Origin: Arenicola marina
Lineage: Eukaryota > Annelida > Polychaeta > Arenicolidae
Length of the DNA: 64,000 bases
Direction: 5' to 3'
Assembly: GCA_964019135.1 (NCBI GenBank)
Contig: OZ025258.1
Span: 12,307,771 to 12,371,770, forward strand
How positions within the stretch are numbered: position 1 is the first letter of the stretch; every line of letters starts with the position of its first letter. Under the pieces are notes generated by a model, which was given only the letters and a program-made list of their open reading frames with translations, did not search any database and was not told the DNA's origin. Below are positions 33,801 to 56,265 of this stretch, one piece after another. A program made the translations under genes and the position numbers.

Positions 33801-35780
33801 TTTATGTGTAAGCACGCATGTTCCAAGGTAACGATCGGGCTAACTATATTTATTCCGTGTGTCCATTCAACACAAATATTCAACGGACGGCTGATCACTT
33901 TGGATGTATTTTAGAATGCGATAGGCATATTTAAGGAGCTAAAACAAGCATATGCAAATGCCGATACGCCTGGAAATAATGACAATCTATTTATATTTTA
34001 ACCAAAGAGGTCCACAACAAAACGTGTTGGAAAACTTTTTGTTTCAATTTTTTTAATATTGGATATCATTATTAATGAGAGGATATACTTGTATGTTATC
34101 ATAAAGCGTAGCAGCTATAGACAGGGATCCAGGGGGGGGGGGGGTACTTAATACATTGCTGGGTTGGAGGGGTTCCGCGACAAAGCCCCCCCCCCCCTTT
34201 TCACCGCCCAAACAACGCTGGGTCGGGGTATGTTTTCGTCGCAGCCCGCTTTAATGAACGCACATTTCAAGAGCCCCCCACCCAACCCCGGGCGCAAGTT
34301 TTAAAATATCCGCTATAGATCTGTATTACAGTGCCCTCCTCTCTCTGCCCCCCCCCCCCCCGAGTGGGGGGCTCGGAGGAGGGGTGGGGGGCAGGGATGT
34401 ATGGGTGTCAAGACATGGCGATAAGTGATACCAGATAAGTGAAGGGCCGTGACTGACACTTGCCAATCACCGCCTGTGTCAACAAGGTGTTGACCCGGCA
34501 TCGTAGGGTATGTTACTCAACGGACCAGACACGAATCACGCATATACCTCCAGCAACACACGAGTTAGAGCGCATGATGCGCCATAAGGCGGGGTACATT
34601 GTTTATGGGACAAAAGACAAAAATCAGTAGAGGCCCTCCCTCTACTGGGGGATTCTGTTTTATTTAAATATTAAGTAAATATGTGATATATATTGGACAT
34701 TCAATTACCATATAAGCTTATATGAAAAGCATATGTCGATATAAAGTTCACATTGAAACCCCGGGGGGGGGGGGGGCTGTGAAAATGTGCGTTCATAGAG
34801 CGGAATTGGTCGGTAAAACGGCCCTACCTAATGAATTTTGGCGGTGAAAAAGGGGGGGGGGCTTTACCGCGGAACCCCTCCAAACCTAGCTATGTAATAA
34901 GTACCCCCCGCACGAGGGAATTAGAATCGAATGTAAGTTGAATCCAATCGTGTTACATTGTATTGCACTACTGACGTGAGGTAAGCCTGTACAGGATGTC
35001 CCTTACCAACTTTAGTTGATTTACCGCGCAAGCAGCTTGTGTTTAGTGTCGGACATATACATCTATATCCTGGGTTCGATTCCCGGTTGAGACGTCATGA
35101 GTTTTATGTAAATTACCCTTCGAATGCAATACTAGCGCAAAACTCAAATACCTACACTGAAAGGTGAGGCCGTCCGACTTAAAAACCGGGCGGACATAAC
35201 GCGCCCTTAAAATGAGTCCATGGCTACACCACAATATATTACATTGTGGCTGTCTCTATAATTCAGTACACAAGTTGGAAAGTGTTCTACCAGCCATACG
35301 ATTAATAAGATCGTTAATTGACCATTTAATCTAAGGACAAAAATATTAGTGTATTGTGCCTAGCACTGAAAATTGGACTAACTCTCTGCCCAATATGTGC
35401 AGGGGCCGCCTCGATAGCTCAGTCTGCTCTGGTCATCTGAGAGCCTAACGGCCCGTTGTGGCCATGTCTGTGTGGTCGCAGGATAAAGATCCGCTCCGGT
35501 TCTTCGCAAAGAGTAGGGGATTGTCCCCGGTGATATGGCGCCACTCTCCCTTCCTCCTCTCATATATGACCAAACGTGGTAAAAGCGTCCTGAAGATACA
35601 ACCAACCAACGAATCCGATATGGGCCGTTCGGTATCATGTACCAGAGCTTCGTTTCTCAGAGAAACGTATTGCTTACACCTCGTGACACTTACCCATAGT
35701 CCCAGGGACAGGGAACCAGCCAGGTATATGATGATGATAGCGATGTCAGCAGGGTGCAAGTTTCCAATCATATCCGTCAT
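21517..35780 (-). CDS. Sodium/solute cotransporter, SLC5 (SGLT) family, 15 coding exons
   Basis: Complete spliced gene; coding exons sum to 2367 nt (788 codons plus stop) and every junction is phase-compatible. Family signatures: [13 protein letters not shown] (exon 2), FASNIG (exon 3), TMPEYL with RFGG (exon 5), NLYAAVAI (exon 6), ITDSL (exon 7), HIFRD and LWYWCANQ (exon 8), [18 protein letters not shown] (exon 9), GCTNIA (exon 10), [14 protein letters not shown] (exon 11), FWKRCNE (exons 12-13) and a C-terminal hydrophobic helix ending at the stop. The product should be a plasma-membrane protein of 14 helices that couples Na+ to uptake of a sugar or polyol. Residues matching human SGLT1 Asn78, Glu102, Asp204, Tyr290, Trp291 and Lys321 are kept, whereas His83 is Asn66 and Gln457 is Thr437, so the substrate may differ. 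The protein exceeds the usual 660-720 residues because of a long loop between helices 13 and 14. Which SLC5 paralogue it is cannot be settled by eye. Confidence 0.95.
21843..22453. repeat. SLC5 intron 14 with about 20-bp AATGTTAATAATGC repeats
   Basis: Between about 21890 and 22078 the intron carries loose tandem copies of ACAATGTTAATAATGCAAT-like units. The rest is unremarkable AT-rich sequence and a C-rich stretch near 22340-22390. Confidence 0.7.
22454..22889 (-). CDS. SLC5 exon 14 (long cytoplasmic loop)
   Basis: Residues 536-680, starting LAGVTYWTR, which fits the start of the loop after helix 13. It is hydrophilic, has no recognisable domain, and is longer than the equivalent part of SGLT1. 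Acceptor TGCCCCCAG, donor GTAGGC. Confidence 0.9.
22890..23520. other. SLC5 intron 13, exon-14 side
   Basis: AT-rich intron sequence with weakly related phrases such as ACATGAATATGTAAAGTG that resemble the array at 23521-23880. No gene or RNA seen. Confidence 0.5.
23521..23880. repeat. 28-bp minisatellite in SLC5 intron 13
   Basis: About 13 copies of a unit with AGCTACACGAATATGTAAAG and TCGCTAAT; spacing is 28 bp (23545, 23573). A GAATACG/AGCCGC variant recurs 112 bp (4 units) apart. It lies about 120 bp from the donor of exon 13. Confidence 0.94.
24002..24217 (-). CDS. SLC5 exon 13
   Basis: Residues 464-535, starting GAFWGLI after the conserved NEE. It includes a cysteine-bearing loop and helix 13. 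Acceptor CTTTAG, donor GTAAGT, phase 0 at both ends. Confidence 0.94.
24218..24490. other. SLC5 intron 12, exon-13 side
   Basis: No feature beyond T and G homopolymer runs near 24377-24410. Confidence 0.4.
24491..25051. repeat. About 71-bp minisatellite carrying copies of the exon 12 splice donor
   Basis: On the minus strand each unit ends in a copy of the last ~20 nt of exon 12 followed by a donor GTAAGG, GTAAGA or GTAGGG. Copies of the exon end fall at 24981, 24907, 24835, 24764, 24696, 24627 and 24557; the real donor follows 25052. Three unit types (GCAACGAGGAG, GTAACGTGGAG and TAATGAGGAG endings) alternate, giving a trimeric higher-order repeat of about 212-217 bp. Confidence 0.93.
25052..25220 (-). 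CDS. SLC5 exon 12
   Basis: Residues 407-463, two helices, ending FWKRCNEE. In the motif matching SGLT1 YIQSIT this protein has YATTIT, so Thr437 replaces Gln457. Acceptor GCTCCAG, donor GTAAGG. The donor end of this exon has been copied repeatedly into the downstream intron. Confidence 0.95.
25325..25712. repeat. 30-bp array of TGACGTCA (CRE) palindromes in SLC5 intron 11
   Basis: Thirteen regularly spaced units. Twelve contain a perfect TGACGTCA (25340, 25371, 25401, 25431, 25491 and so on to 25702) and one has TGGCGTCA (25461). The flanking ACCGGT is often also palindromic. The array fills most of the 511-bp intron between exons 11 and 12. Confidence 0.95.
25732..25882 (-). CDS. SLC5 exon 11
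   Basis: Residues 357-406 plus two bases. Helix 8 with the sodium-site motif [14 protein letters not shown]. Acceptor CATCCAG, donor GTACGG. The following intron is almost wholly a CRE-palindrome array. Confidence 0.95.
25906..26062 (-). mobile_element. SINE family A, 5'-truncated copy
   Basis: Matches the body and 3' tail of the copy at 15513-15766 (CAGGATAAAGAACCCATG, GCGATATGACC, GCATCCTGAATATAAAACC) but lacks the tRNA head. Inserted in SLC5 intron 10, about 25 bp from the exon 11 acceptor. Confidence 0.85.
26148..26213. repeat. 16-bp minisatellite fragment
   Basis: About four copies of the ACACTGACAGCCCTAG unit also found at 20441-21460, here inside SLC5 intron 10. Confidence 0.85.
26214..26262. 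repeat. (GGCCCC)n hexanucleotide microsatellite
   Basis: Seven to eight perfect GGCCCC units within SLC5 intron 10. The minus (transcribed) strand therefore carries GGGGCC repeats. Confidence 0.95.
26445..26552 (-). CDS. SLC5 exon 10
   Basis: Residues 321-356, the cysteine-containing extracellular segment (four Cys in the loop) ending [16 protein letters not shown], closely matching SGLT proteins. Acceptor GTTCCAG, donor GTTATT (weak), phase fits its neighbours. Confidence 0.92.
26620..26845. mobile_element. MITE-like element with GGGGTCTGGAAGGGG ends
   Basis: About 226 bp bounded by inverted GGGGTCTGGAAGGGG and CCCTTCCAGACCCC. The interior is full of short CGACACTGA motifs. A second copy in opposite orientation lies at 31262-31475; both share the inner end AAATGGCGACAC. 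No coding capacity. Confidence 0.8.
26938..26960. repeat. (TA)n microsatellite
   Basis: Perfect TA dinucleotide run in SLC5 intron 9. Confidence 0.9.
27024..27628. mobile_element. MITE-like element rich in AACGTT, CCCAGCAAACA ends
   Basis: About 605 bp bounded by CCCAGCAAACA and TGTTTGCTGGG, with repeated AACGTT and CAACGTT motifs near both ends. The right-hand ~130 bp closely matches, in inverse orientation, the element at 29823-30040. Located in SLC5 intron 9. Confidence 0.8.
27756..27891 (-). CDS. SLC5 exon 9
   Basis: Residues 276-320 plus one base. [16 protein letters not shown] followed by [18 protein letters not shown]; Lys301 matches SGLT1 Lys321. Acceptor CCGCCAG, donor GTACGT. Confidence 0.95.
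27905..27990 (+). mobile_element. SINE family B fragment
   Basis: Contains AATAGGTCTTGGGTTCGAATCC, a B-box stretch like that of the family B copies, then a short body. The head is truncated. It lies directly upstream of the exon 9 acceptor in SLC5 intron 8. Confidence 0.6.
28098..28309 (-). CDS. SLC5 exon 8
   Basis: Residues 205-275. Encodes the extracellular loop with an NTT glycosylation sequon at Asn232, then HIFRD and LWYWCANQ (Tyr270 and Trp271 match the SGLT1 sugar-site Tyr290 and Trp291). Acceptor GCGGCAG, donor GTGGGT, ends phase 0. Confidence 0.95.
28310..28955. repeat. 26-bp ATCGATAATT array in SLC5 intron 7
   Basis: About 24 copies of a unit with TAATCGATAATTGTCAATAC; spacing is 26 bp (28342, 28368). 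The variants ATTATC and ATTGTC alternate. It begins within about 20 bp of the exon 8 acceptor. Confidence 0.93.
29105..29185 (-). CDS. SLC5 exon 7
   Basis: Residues 178-204 with split codons at both ends. Contains ITDSL (Asp187 matches SGLT1 Asp204) and helix 6. Acceptor ATTCACAG, donor GTGAGT. Confidence 0.92.
29450..29685. repeat. 41-bp GACGT-rich array next to exon 6 donor
   Basis: Units with GCAATGTTATGACATTACGA and TAACGTCATGATGACGTTA, spaced 41 bp (29499, 29540, 29581, 29622). Two perfect TGACGTCA palindromes occur at the exon-proximal end (29653 and about 29675). Confidence 0.9.
29686..29791 (-). CDS. SLC5 exon 6
   Basis: Residues 143-177 plus one base. Begins TDLYSGALF, followed by a helix. 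Acceptor TTTTCCAG; donor GTGTGA. A 41-bp minisatellite rich in GACGT motifs begins right after the donor. Confidence 0.92.
29823..30040. mobile_element. AACGTT-rich MITE, truncated second copy
   Basis: Starts CCCAGTAAACACACAACGTT and continues with the same order of motifs as the inverted right end of the element at 27024-27628, including CTCAAAGTTAACATCAGGA. The far end is degraded. Located in SLC5 intron 5. Confidence 0.78.
30041..30461. other. SLC5 intron 5 remainder
   Basis: Single-copy-looking sequence with a short GA-rich run near 30348-30372. No other feature seen. Confidence 0.4.
30462..30566 (-). CDS. SLC5 exon 5
   Basis: Residues 108-142, with [12 protein letters not shown] typical of SGLTs. 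Acceptor TGCCCTCAG. The donor is GTCAGT directly after ATCTCT; a GTGAGC four bases downstream is an alternative, but the first choice keeps the frame and aligns with SGLT1. Confidence 0.92.
30577..30606. repeat. (AAGGTC)n microsatellite with TCAAGGTCA motifs
   Basis: Four hexamer copies create three overlapping TCAAGGTCA strings. It lies directly upstream of the exon 5 acceptor, where its complement supplies pyrimidine-rich sequence. Confidence 0.85.
30973..31032 (-). CDS. SLC5 exon 4
   Basis: Residues 88-107, a single hydrophobic helix ([16 protein letters not shown]). Acceptor TTTGACAG, donor GTGAGT, phase 0 at both ends; only 60 nt long. Confidence 0.92.
31262..31475. mobile_element. MITE-like element, opposite-orientation partner of 26620-26845
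   Basis: Begins GAGGTCTGGAAGGGG and ends CCCCTTCCAGACCCC, with GTGTCGCCATTTA just inside the right end, mirroring the other copy. It is flanked by TATATA on both sides, a possible TA-type target duplication. CAGTGTC is repeated four times at the left. Located in SLC5 intron 3. Confidence 0.8.
31476..32115. other. SLC5 intron 3 remainder
   Basis: G-rich run near 31605-31635 and C-rich run near 32045-32100; otherwise no supported feature. Confidence 0.4.
32116..32220 (-). CDS. SLC5 exon 3
   Basis: Residues 53-87. Acceptor ATTTTCAG, donor GTGAGT, phase 0 at both ends. Contains FASNIGS (Asn61 matches SGLT1 Asn78) and FEW (Glu85 matches Glu102). The residue in the SGLT1 His83 position is Asn66, preceded by Val65 in place of Gly82. 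Confidence 0.94.
32265..32450 (+). mobile_element. tRNA-derived SINE, family B
   Basis: Head reads GTAACTAACGCACCAGACC, then GGGTTCGAATCC, then a body with TCCAGTTTCGCCCTTGTGTGC that matches the body of the copies at 21172-21355 and 59040-59160. Located in SLC5 intron 2. Confidence 0.8.
32455..33120. other. SLC5 intron 2, middle
   Basis: AT-rich. A 92-codon open frame at 32492-32770 (plus) has no recognisable domain and is not called. Confidence 0.4.
33125..33615. repeat. (AAT/GACA)-type low-complexity array
   Basis: Imperfect tandem mixture of AATAATAATGACA and ACAATAAAAATAAC units extending to within about 20 bp of the exon 2 donor. No stop-free coding signal of interest. Confidence 0.9.
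33632..33700 (-). CDS. SLC5 exon 2
   Basis: Residues 30-52. Acceptor TTTTGCAG, donor GTGAGT, phase 0 at both ends. Carries the hallmark [13 protein letters not shown] of the sodium/solute symporter family. Confidence 0.94.
33701..34119. other. SLC5 intron 1, exon-2 side
   Basis: AT-rich sequence with no supported feature. Confidence 0.4.
34120..34312 (+). mobile_element. Short repeat element with G/C tracts
   Basis: Contains GGGGTACTTAATACATTGC, GGAGGGGTTCCGCG, AAAGCCCCCC, TTTCACCGCC and ATGAACGCACATTT in that order. An inverted copy with the same order is at 34755-34915. Both look like copies of one non-autonomous element in SLC5 intron 1. Confidence 0.7.
34755..34915 (-). mobile_element. 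Inverted copy of the 34120-34312 element
   Basis: On the minus strand it shows GGGGTACTTATTACATAGC, GGAGGGGTTCCGCGG, AAAGCCCCCC, TTTCACCGCC and ATGAACGCACATTTT, collinear with its partner about 440 bp away. Confidence 0.7.
35403..35612 (+). mobile_element. SINE family A, head-deleted copy
   Basis: Body matches the family A copies (GTCGCAGGATAAAGATCC, GCAAAGAGTAGGGG, GGTAAAAGCGTCCTGAAGAT) and ends in an AACCAACCAAC tail. The tRNA head has an internal deletion. It lies about 80 bp from the exon 1 donor in SLC5 intron 1. Confidence 0.85.
35694..35780 (-). CDS. SLC5 exon 1 (start codon)
   Basis: Residues 1-29. The ATG at 35780-35778 is followed three codons later by a second in-frame ATG, which could also start translation. 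It encodes the N-terminus and helix 1 ([20 protein letters not shown]). Donor GTAAGT, phase 0. Confidence 0.9.
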
Positions 35781-36269
35781 GTTTGCTGACCGTGAATTAT
35801 TCGTCTCCCTAGTAAGTTAACTTCATGTCTTGTCTTCTTGAAAGCGCAAAATGTGGTGGAGATTATTGTGGAAATTAATTGAAACTGGATATCGCACAGA
35901 TGAGTAAGTTTCACAGTCCAGTTACGTTGGAATAATGTTGCATTTTGCATTTGTTTCACTCATGTGTACCAGCCTTGGCATCTTTCTCATTTTCCGTAGC
36001 TTTCTTGCATCCGAGAAAGTCGGTACACAACTGGAGATGTTCTGGCAGATTATCCAGGTCATATATTATCCGAATATATCGTCGAATTAGCGGAGGTGGA
36101 TTTATTTAACACGGCGGAATCCATGACCCATACAACATCTGCCACTCGGACAATGGATGTCATGTTTTATGGTCAATCGTTAGCAGGGCTCGGTTGATCA
36201 GTGAAACCTTGCTCCTCCTCCTCCTTACATATGTAACAGATACAAGGGTCGAAACCCAAGGCCTATCTG

Positions 36270-36307
<38 letters not shown>

Positions 36308-36830
36308 GGCCATGCGTAGATCGAATGAGTACACTCGACCAGATCAAAGTGTTGATGGCATTTTATCAGAACAAGGATTGCTGTGTCACTTTCACACTTT
36401 CTTGCAGTCAGTCGTCGTTGCCAGAGGTTGATAGGAGGGAGGGGGTCACTCTAACACTACTATCTATGGCTGATATGGCTATCACTGCCCCACTCACCCT
36501 CCCGTGATCTCACATGCGCTCTTGCAATGGCTTCTTGCCTTGCCACTTGCCTCCACTGTCCCCTTGATTATCAAGAGGGGTGGGGGGTGTTTGCTCGTTA
36601 TCGTATGTACTGATTTGGAACAGATTTGGCGTATTTATAAGTAAGGTAAGACACGACAAAAGTTTAATTATTATGTAATCAAGTTACTTCAACCATTGTA
36701 CGAGCACCACGTTGACTGATTGTTATAGCCACATTCAGGGACTATCTTGAATTTAATCATGTTTCTATTTAACTCTGAACATCTATGATTAGGTAACAAT
36801 AACACCATTTTTTTTTAAATAACCAACAAT
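35781..36830. other. Upstream flank of SLC5
   Basis: Expected to hold the SLC5 promoter and any 5' UTR exon; no clear TATA box or initiator could be assigned. A (TA)n run lies at about 36275-36304. No gene seen. Confidence 0.4.
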
Positions 36831-37322
36831 ACGTATGTTAGGGCCCAAAACGTCATAGTGACGAAAATGTCAGATCACATGGTCTGAGCTATCTAGGAGC
36901 AAATGTACAGTTTCACACTGTGCCTCGATCGCAGTGTCTGTTGACGGGGGCTATGAATATATGAGGCAGTAACTCTTCAGTTTCAGGTATATTTAAGGGC
37001 TTTCATAAACGATGGAATATGGGTATCGCCCCCCCCCCCCCTCCCTCCGGGTCCATCCCTTGGAACCTTCTGTTCTAAGAAACCTTAGATTTCCTTATTT
37101 TCCTGTGCCTTAATTCGCAAATTTCGGCCTGAAAGAGGTCTCTAATTGTCAATCAATCAATCCTTTAGCCCCGAGTGGCCCCGCCCTGTCTCCTTCAAAA
37201 ACGCCACGCAGGGTTATGTGAGCGATAACCGGGATGGTTGAAATTAAACTTTAAACTGTATATTTCATTCTACCAAGGTATGACGTTTTGGTCACTATGA
37301 CGTTTTGGGTTCTAACATACGT
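36831..37322. mobile_element. MITE with about 41-bp terminal inverted repeats
   Basis: The left end begins ACGTATGTTAGGGCCCAAAA then CGTCATAGTGACGAAAATGTC; the right end read on the minus strand begins ACGTATGTTAGAACCCAAAA then CGTCATAGTGACCAAAACGTC. Only about four of 41 positions differ. About 490 bp, no open frame of note, so a non-autonomous DNA transposon. Confidence 0.88.
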
Positions 37323-40300
37323 ACACGTCTTTCCTCCAGGACTGATTCAGCCCTCCCCCGACCACCCCCATCCCGGCCTGTACTGTCGTCTTTTTACATA
37401 ATCTATGGTTTAATAATAGCCAACAGATAAACCCGGGGTGTCAGTTGGAGTAGGACTCTGGGTCAATGAGTGCATAGTGGAGGGTATTTGTTGTTACATA
37501 TGTGTCAGGTCCAAAGTTGCCCGAAGGCCAGATCTGTCCGCATAAGCAAGAATTTTTTTTTATCTTTGATTATGTAGGACAAGATATCATTTACACCTCA
37601 ATGTAATAAAGAACGTAATTATCGGTGACTAACAAAGCAACTTACAAAAACAGAATGGCATGACAGATGGTCGTAGTTGAAGCTATTCAAACAGTAAATG
37701 TTTCCCCGCTAAATCATAACATGCTATGGACTGATGCACACAAATATGTGACGTAGTGAGTGCACAGAGCTTTCAACGAACAATCAGGTGTCCAACAAAA
37801 CAAACCTTGTCTCTCCATAATTGCCGTTCAATTTGAAGCGAATATTACAGTTCTGCTAGAATGGGAATGCCAGTCTTTCATCGAATCATATTTTGCCATT
37901 GTTGTCATTGACGAGAAATATCTATGTTTATTTAAAGTAACATGTTCTGTAATTTTTTTGTATTACCAATCTCTTCTCCATGTCAAATAAGTACGTCTTG
38001 AATTAAAACCTGAAAGCCTGTGGGCGATCCGGAGAAAAGCAAATTTGTTCACCGGAGTTGGTGGCCGGCTTTATATCCCTGGGCGCCTGTTTGCTATTCG
38101 GTATACTGTGTGATGTCGACCGCGACTCGCTAGGACATCCGCGCAGTTTTATGTTGAAATTGTTGTTTTACAGACTCAACGAGATACAAATCATATGCAT
38201 CATAAGCTTGAGATAAATTTGGTCTTGATTCAAAAATGTAAAGAATCTAAGATGGCGCATGTAAGTATAAACTTTAACCATCGCTTTGGACTCCGCACGG
38301 TGGTCATTATTTCAAACTGAAGAATTTATGATAATTTGCAGAACGATCCGTTTGGCCACCTGCCGGTATTTCCCGATACACGGCATCACAGTTCTGGATT
38401 AATCCTTTAGGTTTTTATCGGTATAATGAAAATGTAATAACTTTATTAGAATGAGTCTTTCGGGTGTTAAGTTTCGGCCAGCCACTTGATCACAGTGGGT
38501 ATATATTTGTTTCACCGTGCCGGTGTATTCTCAAAGGTCCTTGGGAACGTTTCAATGAACGCGCGCGAAAGAAAACGGGCAATCCTTAAGAATTCCTAGT
38601 GTTACTGTTGACTGCATGGGGCCATGCAATCTTAAAATGTCTGGCAACTATACGACACGGACTGTCTTGCCTATTGTCAATATGTTCGTTAATAATTATA
38701 TAATTCATTCAAGTTAATTTTCACTTACGTCCAACTGTAACACCCGTGCAGGGTTGCATACTAGAATCACGTGATTGTTCTCACCAGTTAGTATACATGT
38801 GAAAAAAATATGCCAATATCATAATAAAGTCAACGATTTTATTCAGAAAACAAAAATGAAGCCTAGTTCATACATAAAATAAAATGCAACATAGTCCAGG
38901 CATTATTCTCAATGTGCAACTAACTCCTGCTGTCGCCGAGAGACGGCGCTACGGTACAAAAGCATAGTTGCATAGTTTTCCATTGGCGTAGCACCATTGA
39001 AATACAGGCACACAAGTGAACGTAAAATTCGATAACAAGAGACGATCTGGCTGCAGAATATCGCACATATTTGAGTTCCCAGAAGTTCTATTTAAAATTT
39101 GTATCTGCATAAATATTATCGCGACTACTCCATATCTTCACGTCTCCATGGAAACGGTTGTTGCAAGCCCGGGGGAATTTGTTTTGATTTGATCACGGCG
39201 GTTACGTGTAACGTTCCATTGGCAGTGCGCCGCTCTCACCGACTGAGATTCAACACGCCTGTTCCATCAATCACTAAATTAATCTCGTTTAATAATAACA
39301 CCCATAGATGAATTAAGTAGATAGGAACTGTGTTTATACCATTATTTGCTTAATTTGCTACTTGACCATTGTTTTTTTATTGTGTGTGTGACTAATTTCT
39401 CGTACGTCATAGACAACTACTGAATATGAATATTCAGTATATATATATATATATATGAATATTCATGAATATGAAGTGTGATTAAAGACAGAATATATGC
39501 TAAGAATAATGTTACAACTGATTGTGTATATACAGAAAACGACCTATGTTGGTGAGATACAAACGTGCAAGCACGCCACGTAAGTCGAAGTCCCCATACA
39601 TATTTTACGTATTTGTATACAAACTTCCCGTATAGCGTGCACTACATCGTTTTGCTTACATTCCGGATATACTAGTAGATTTTTTGCTGACGTTGGCACT
39701 TCTGCAGAGAATAGATCACACACTGACCTAAATCGGACGCAATAATACCCATGGTTTAATGACGTCATAGTTACTATATATAACAACCAATAGGGTTGTT
39801 CGATTATTATGCGTCATCATTACACCATTCCCACGAGATTTAAAAGTCATGGCCGAGATTTGCTTAGGATTGTAACAACCAGAGCGTAAATTATTTTGTA
39901 CAAAGTTTCCACATCATTGATGTCACAGGACAAATGTGCACACATCTTTCAAGTTTAGATAATGTTCACTGTTGAAGACTGACCATTACAGGGAATTAAA
40001 ACTTAGCGGAAAAACAGGAACAGGCCTTATTAACTATCTCGTTAACAGCAACGATAGGCGATTCAAGGTCAACCAAGTGAACAATTTAGATAAAATCACT
40101 TTAACTGCTTTGATTTCTACATTAAAAAACGAAATAAACAGATGGAGAAGTAAAGTTAAAGGATTCAAGAACCCAGTAGAATGCTAGTTAATAAAACAAG
40201 TTCAACATTGAATTGCCAATAAAATGCGATTAAAGATATTTCGTCAAACGCTCTAGGCATAGAGTTCATATATGTGTTTCACGTGGCAGATCTAGAAACG

Positions 40301-40955
40301 GTAATACAGAGTAACATAGGACAGAGATACACCACACAGAATGACGGACACTGAATGAAAACATCTGCAACTGAATGTAAAGTACATCAACGTCGATATC
40401 TCGCGCGGAGGCACGAGGTCTCACGCGACTTCTGTGAGGAAGCCGAAGTTGTTTTACCTTTCACTGAAGCGGGCGCAGTGAGAGAAGCAATGGCGTTTGA
40501 GAGAGAGAGAGAGAAAAAGATAGTCTATATGTATCTTATTAGCCTCCATATACAAAATCATATAACCTGATCAGGGAAGCCTTTAAAAGCCGAACATAAT
40601 CGCCGTCGATTCGATACATTTGTAATCGCAATTGAATGACTCGATTAGCTTAAAAAAAACATTATTTTTGCACCGCTAATTAATCTCTTCGTATTATTAA
40701 GCTATGTACAATCGCGACGCAATTGTGTTACATATCACGATCAAATACGCTAAGGTGAACAATTTAATTTGAAGTAAATGAAACGGTAAAAGAAGACATT
40801 GCCGGGCATCTTACTGGAGTAAAAACAGAAAAAAAATATGAGGCTGACTAGTAACTAAAATTCCTTAGCGGCCCCTCTGTATGGACAGTTTGAAAATCGT
40901 CGGCAACTTATGAAGGTCAGCTAAGGCTCTGTGCGTGCGCACTACCCTCTTCCCC
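37323..40955. other. Intergenic region between SLC5 and smoothelin-like gene
   Basis: Single-copy-looking sequence. It holds a (TA)n run inside an AATATTCA palindrome near 39420-39470 and a GA run near 40499-40513. The open frame at 39972-40187 (71 codons, plus) has no recognised motif. The smoothelin-like 3' UTR must start at 40955 and run toward lower coordinates; ATTAAA on the minus strand near 40763 is a weak poly(A) candidate. Confidence 0.45.
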
Positions 40956-54857
<13,902 letters not shown>

Positions 54858-56265
54858 CTGCGTCGGTGGGGGAGTCAGTCAGTGTGACAGGCAACGGCAT
54901 GGGTGGGGCATTCAGTGACGGGCACGTCATTTCAATGTACGTCGTTGAGAGACAGGTAAGGTAGGGTAGGGTAGGGGGAGGGGGGAGGGCGCGTTACCAT
55001 CAATGGGAGAGGGGAGGAGGTGGGGTGGTATAGAGTGAGATAAAAGTCGATCCTAGAGAGAAAGGTATGGAATCATTAATTGCTTGTACTTCTGCTGGTG
55101 CCATCATCATCCTTTACTTCTTCTTGGATGAAAACGAGTATGATTAGAGGAAAAACGTGTCATCTGCAAAACAAAATTAATGAAATAAAAGATGTTAAAA
55201 AGATATCATTGTGTAATCCGCCATTATGATAAGTCATCTTCGAGAAGAGCGAGATGTGGGTGAGGTAAACAGAATTCTCAGCGTTACCCCGAGTGGCTTC
55301 TAACGTGGTATAATGCCATACAATAAAATAAATACCGAGAGGGTATGGCTGAGAGACAGTACAATATCATTCATAATGCTAACCATCGCCGTAAATAGGT
55401 AGCAGGGGGGGGGGGTATCTGGGAGGAAATACAAGACTCAGTAATGATGATTGGGTAAATATTCTTGTAATATTATAAACACCAGGGGTGGTCTCAAAGG
55501 AATTGCCCAGAAGGGTTGTGACCAATAGGGCCTGTATCAAGTGTAGTGACCAATAGAAGGTTGTTCTCAACTGCACTGATTTAAAGGATTTTTTTTCATG
55601 TTGTTACAAAGGCTGTGACCAAAGGCGGTTCTCTCAAACTCTGACATTGGTGCTCTGATACGACCATCACCCCGCAAAAACCGTTTTCTGATGCACTCTC
55701 CGTGCAACGCCCCCAGGGGAGAATTTGATGAAGCGATTTGTCCAAATATTTGTGTTGCGTCAGGAGGTCGGCGAACTTCTAGCTCAGGCTTCAACAACCA
55801 AGAGACACAGCCACCAGCGGAAGAGCACAAGTGGAAAAAAAAAACCTCCATCTAAAAAACACAACTCCTAATGAACCTGCTCATCTATTCAAGTCAGACA
55901 TCACGAATTAATCCCGGACGAAATTTATCTCCATCCTATTGTCATGGGCATTTTTACCCTACCCCCTTTTGACGGACACCAGCCATTAACAGCGGCGGTC
56001 TCAGACCTCTTCAGTAGCGGGGCAGGGACTCGATGGTTGACACAATTAGAGGCGCCAGTGTTTGATTAAGGCACTGGTGGAACCGTTATCGATCACCAGG
56101 CCAAGCCCCCCACCTCCTACTCCTCCATGCCTCCCCCACCCCCCTATCACACCTCAAGCCGGTCTTCTCCATCATCCATCACCGACTCTCGGTGTCTGTT
56201 ATAATAGTCAAGTAGCTAGTTCTAGTTCCCAATGTTGACGCCAATACGACCCTCACTAAATCCAA
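54858..56265. other. Upstream of the first recognised smoothelin-like exon
   Basis: No convincing upstream exon found. A G-rich run lies at about 54960-55010 and short duplications around 55490-55570 share TGACCAATAG. The missing 5' exon or exons should be here or farther upstream. Confidence 0.4.

Noticed and set aside
39972..40187. 71-codon plus-strand frame with lysine-rich end
   Set aside because: AT-rich intergenic DNA gives such frames by chance; no motif was recognised.
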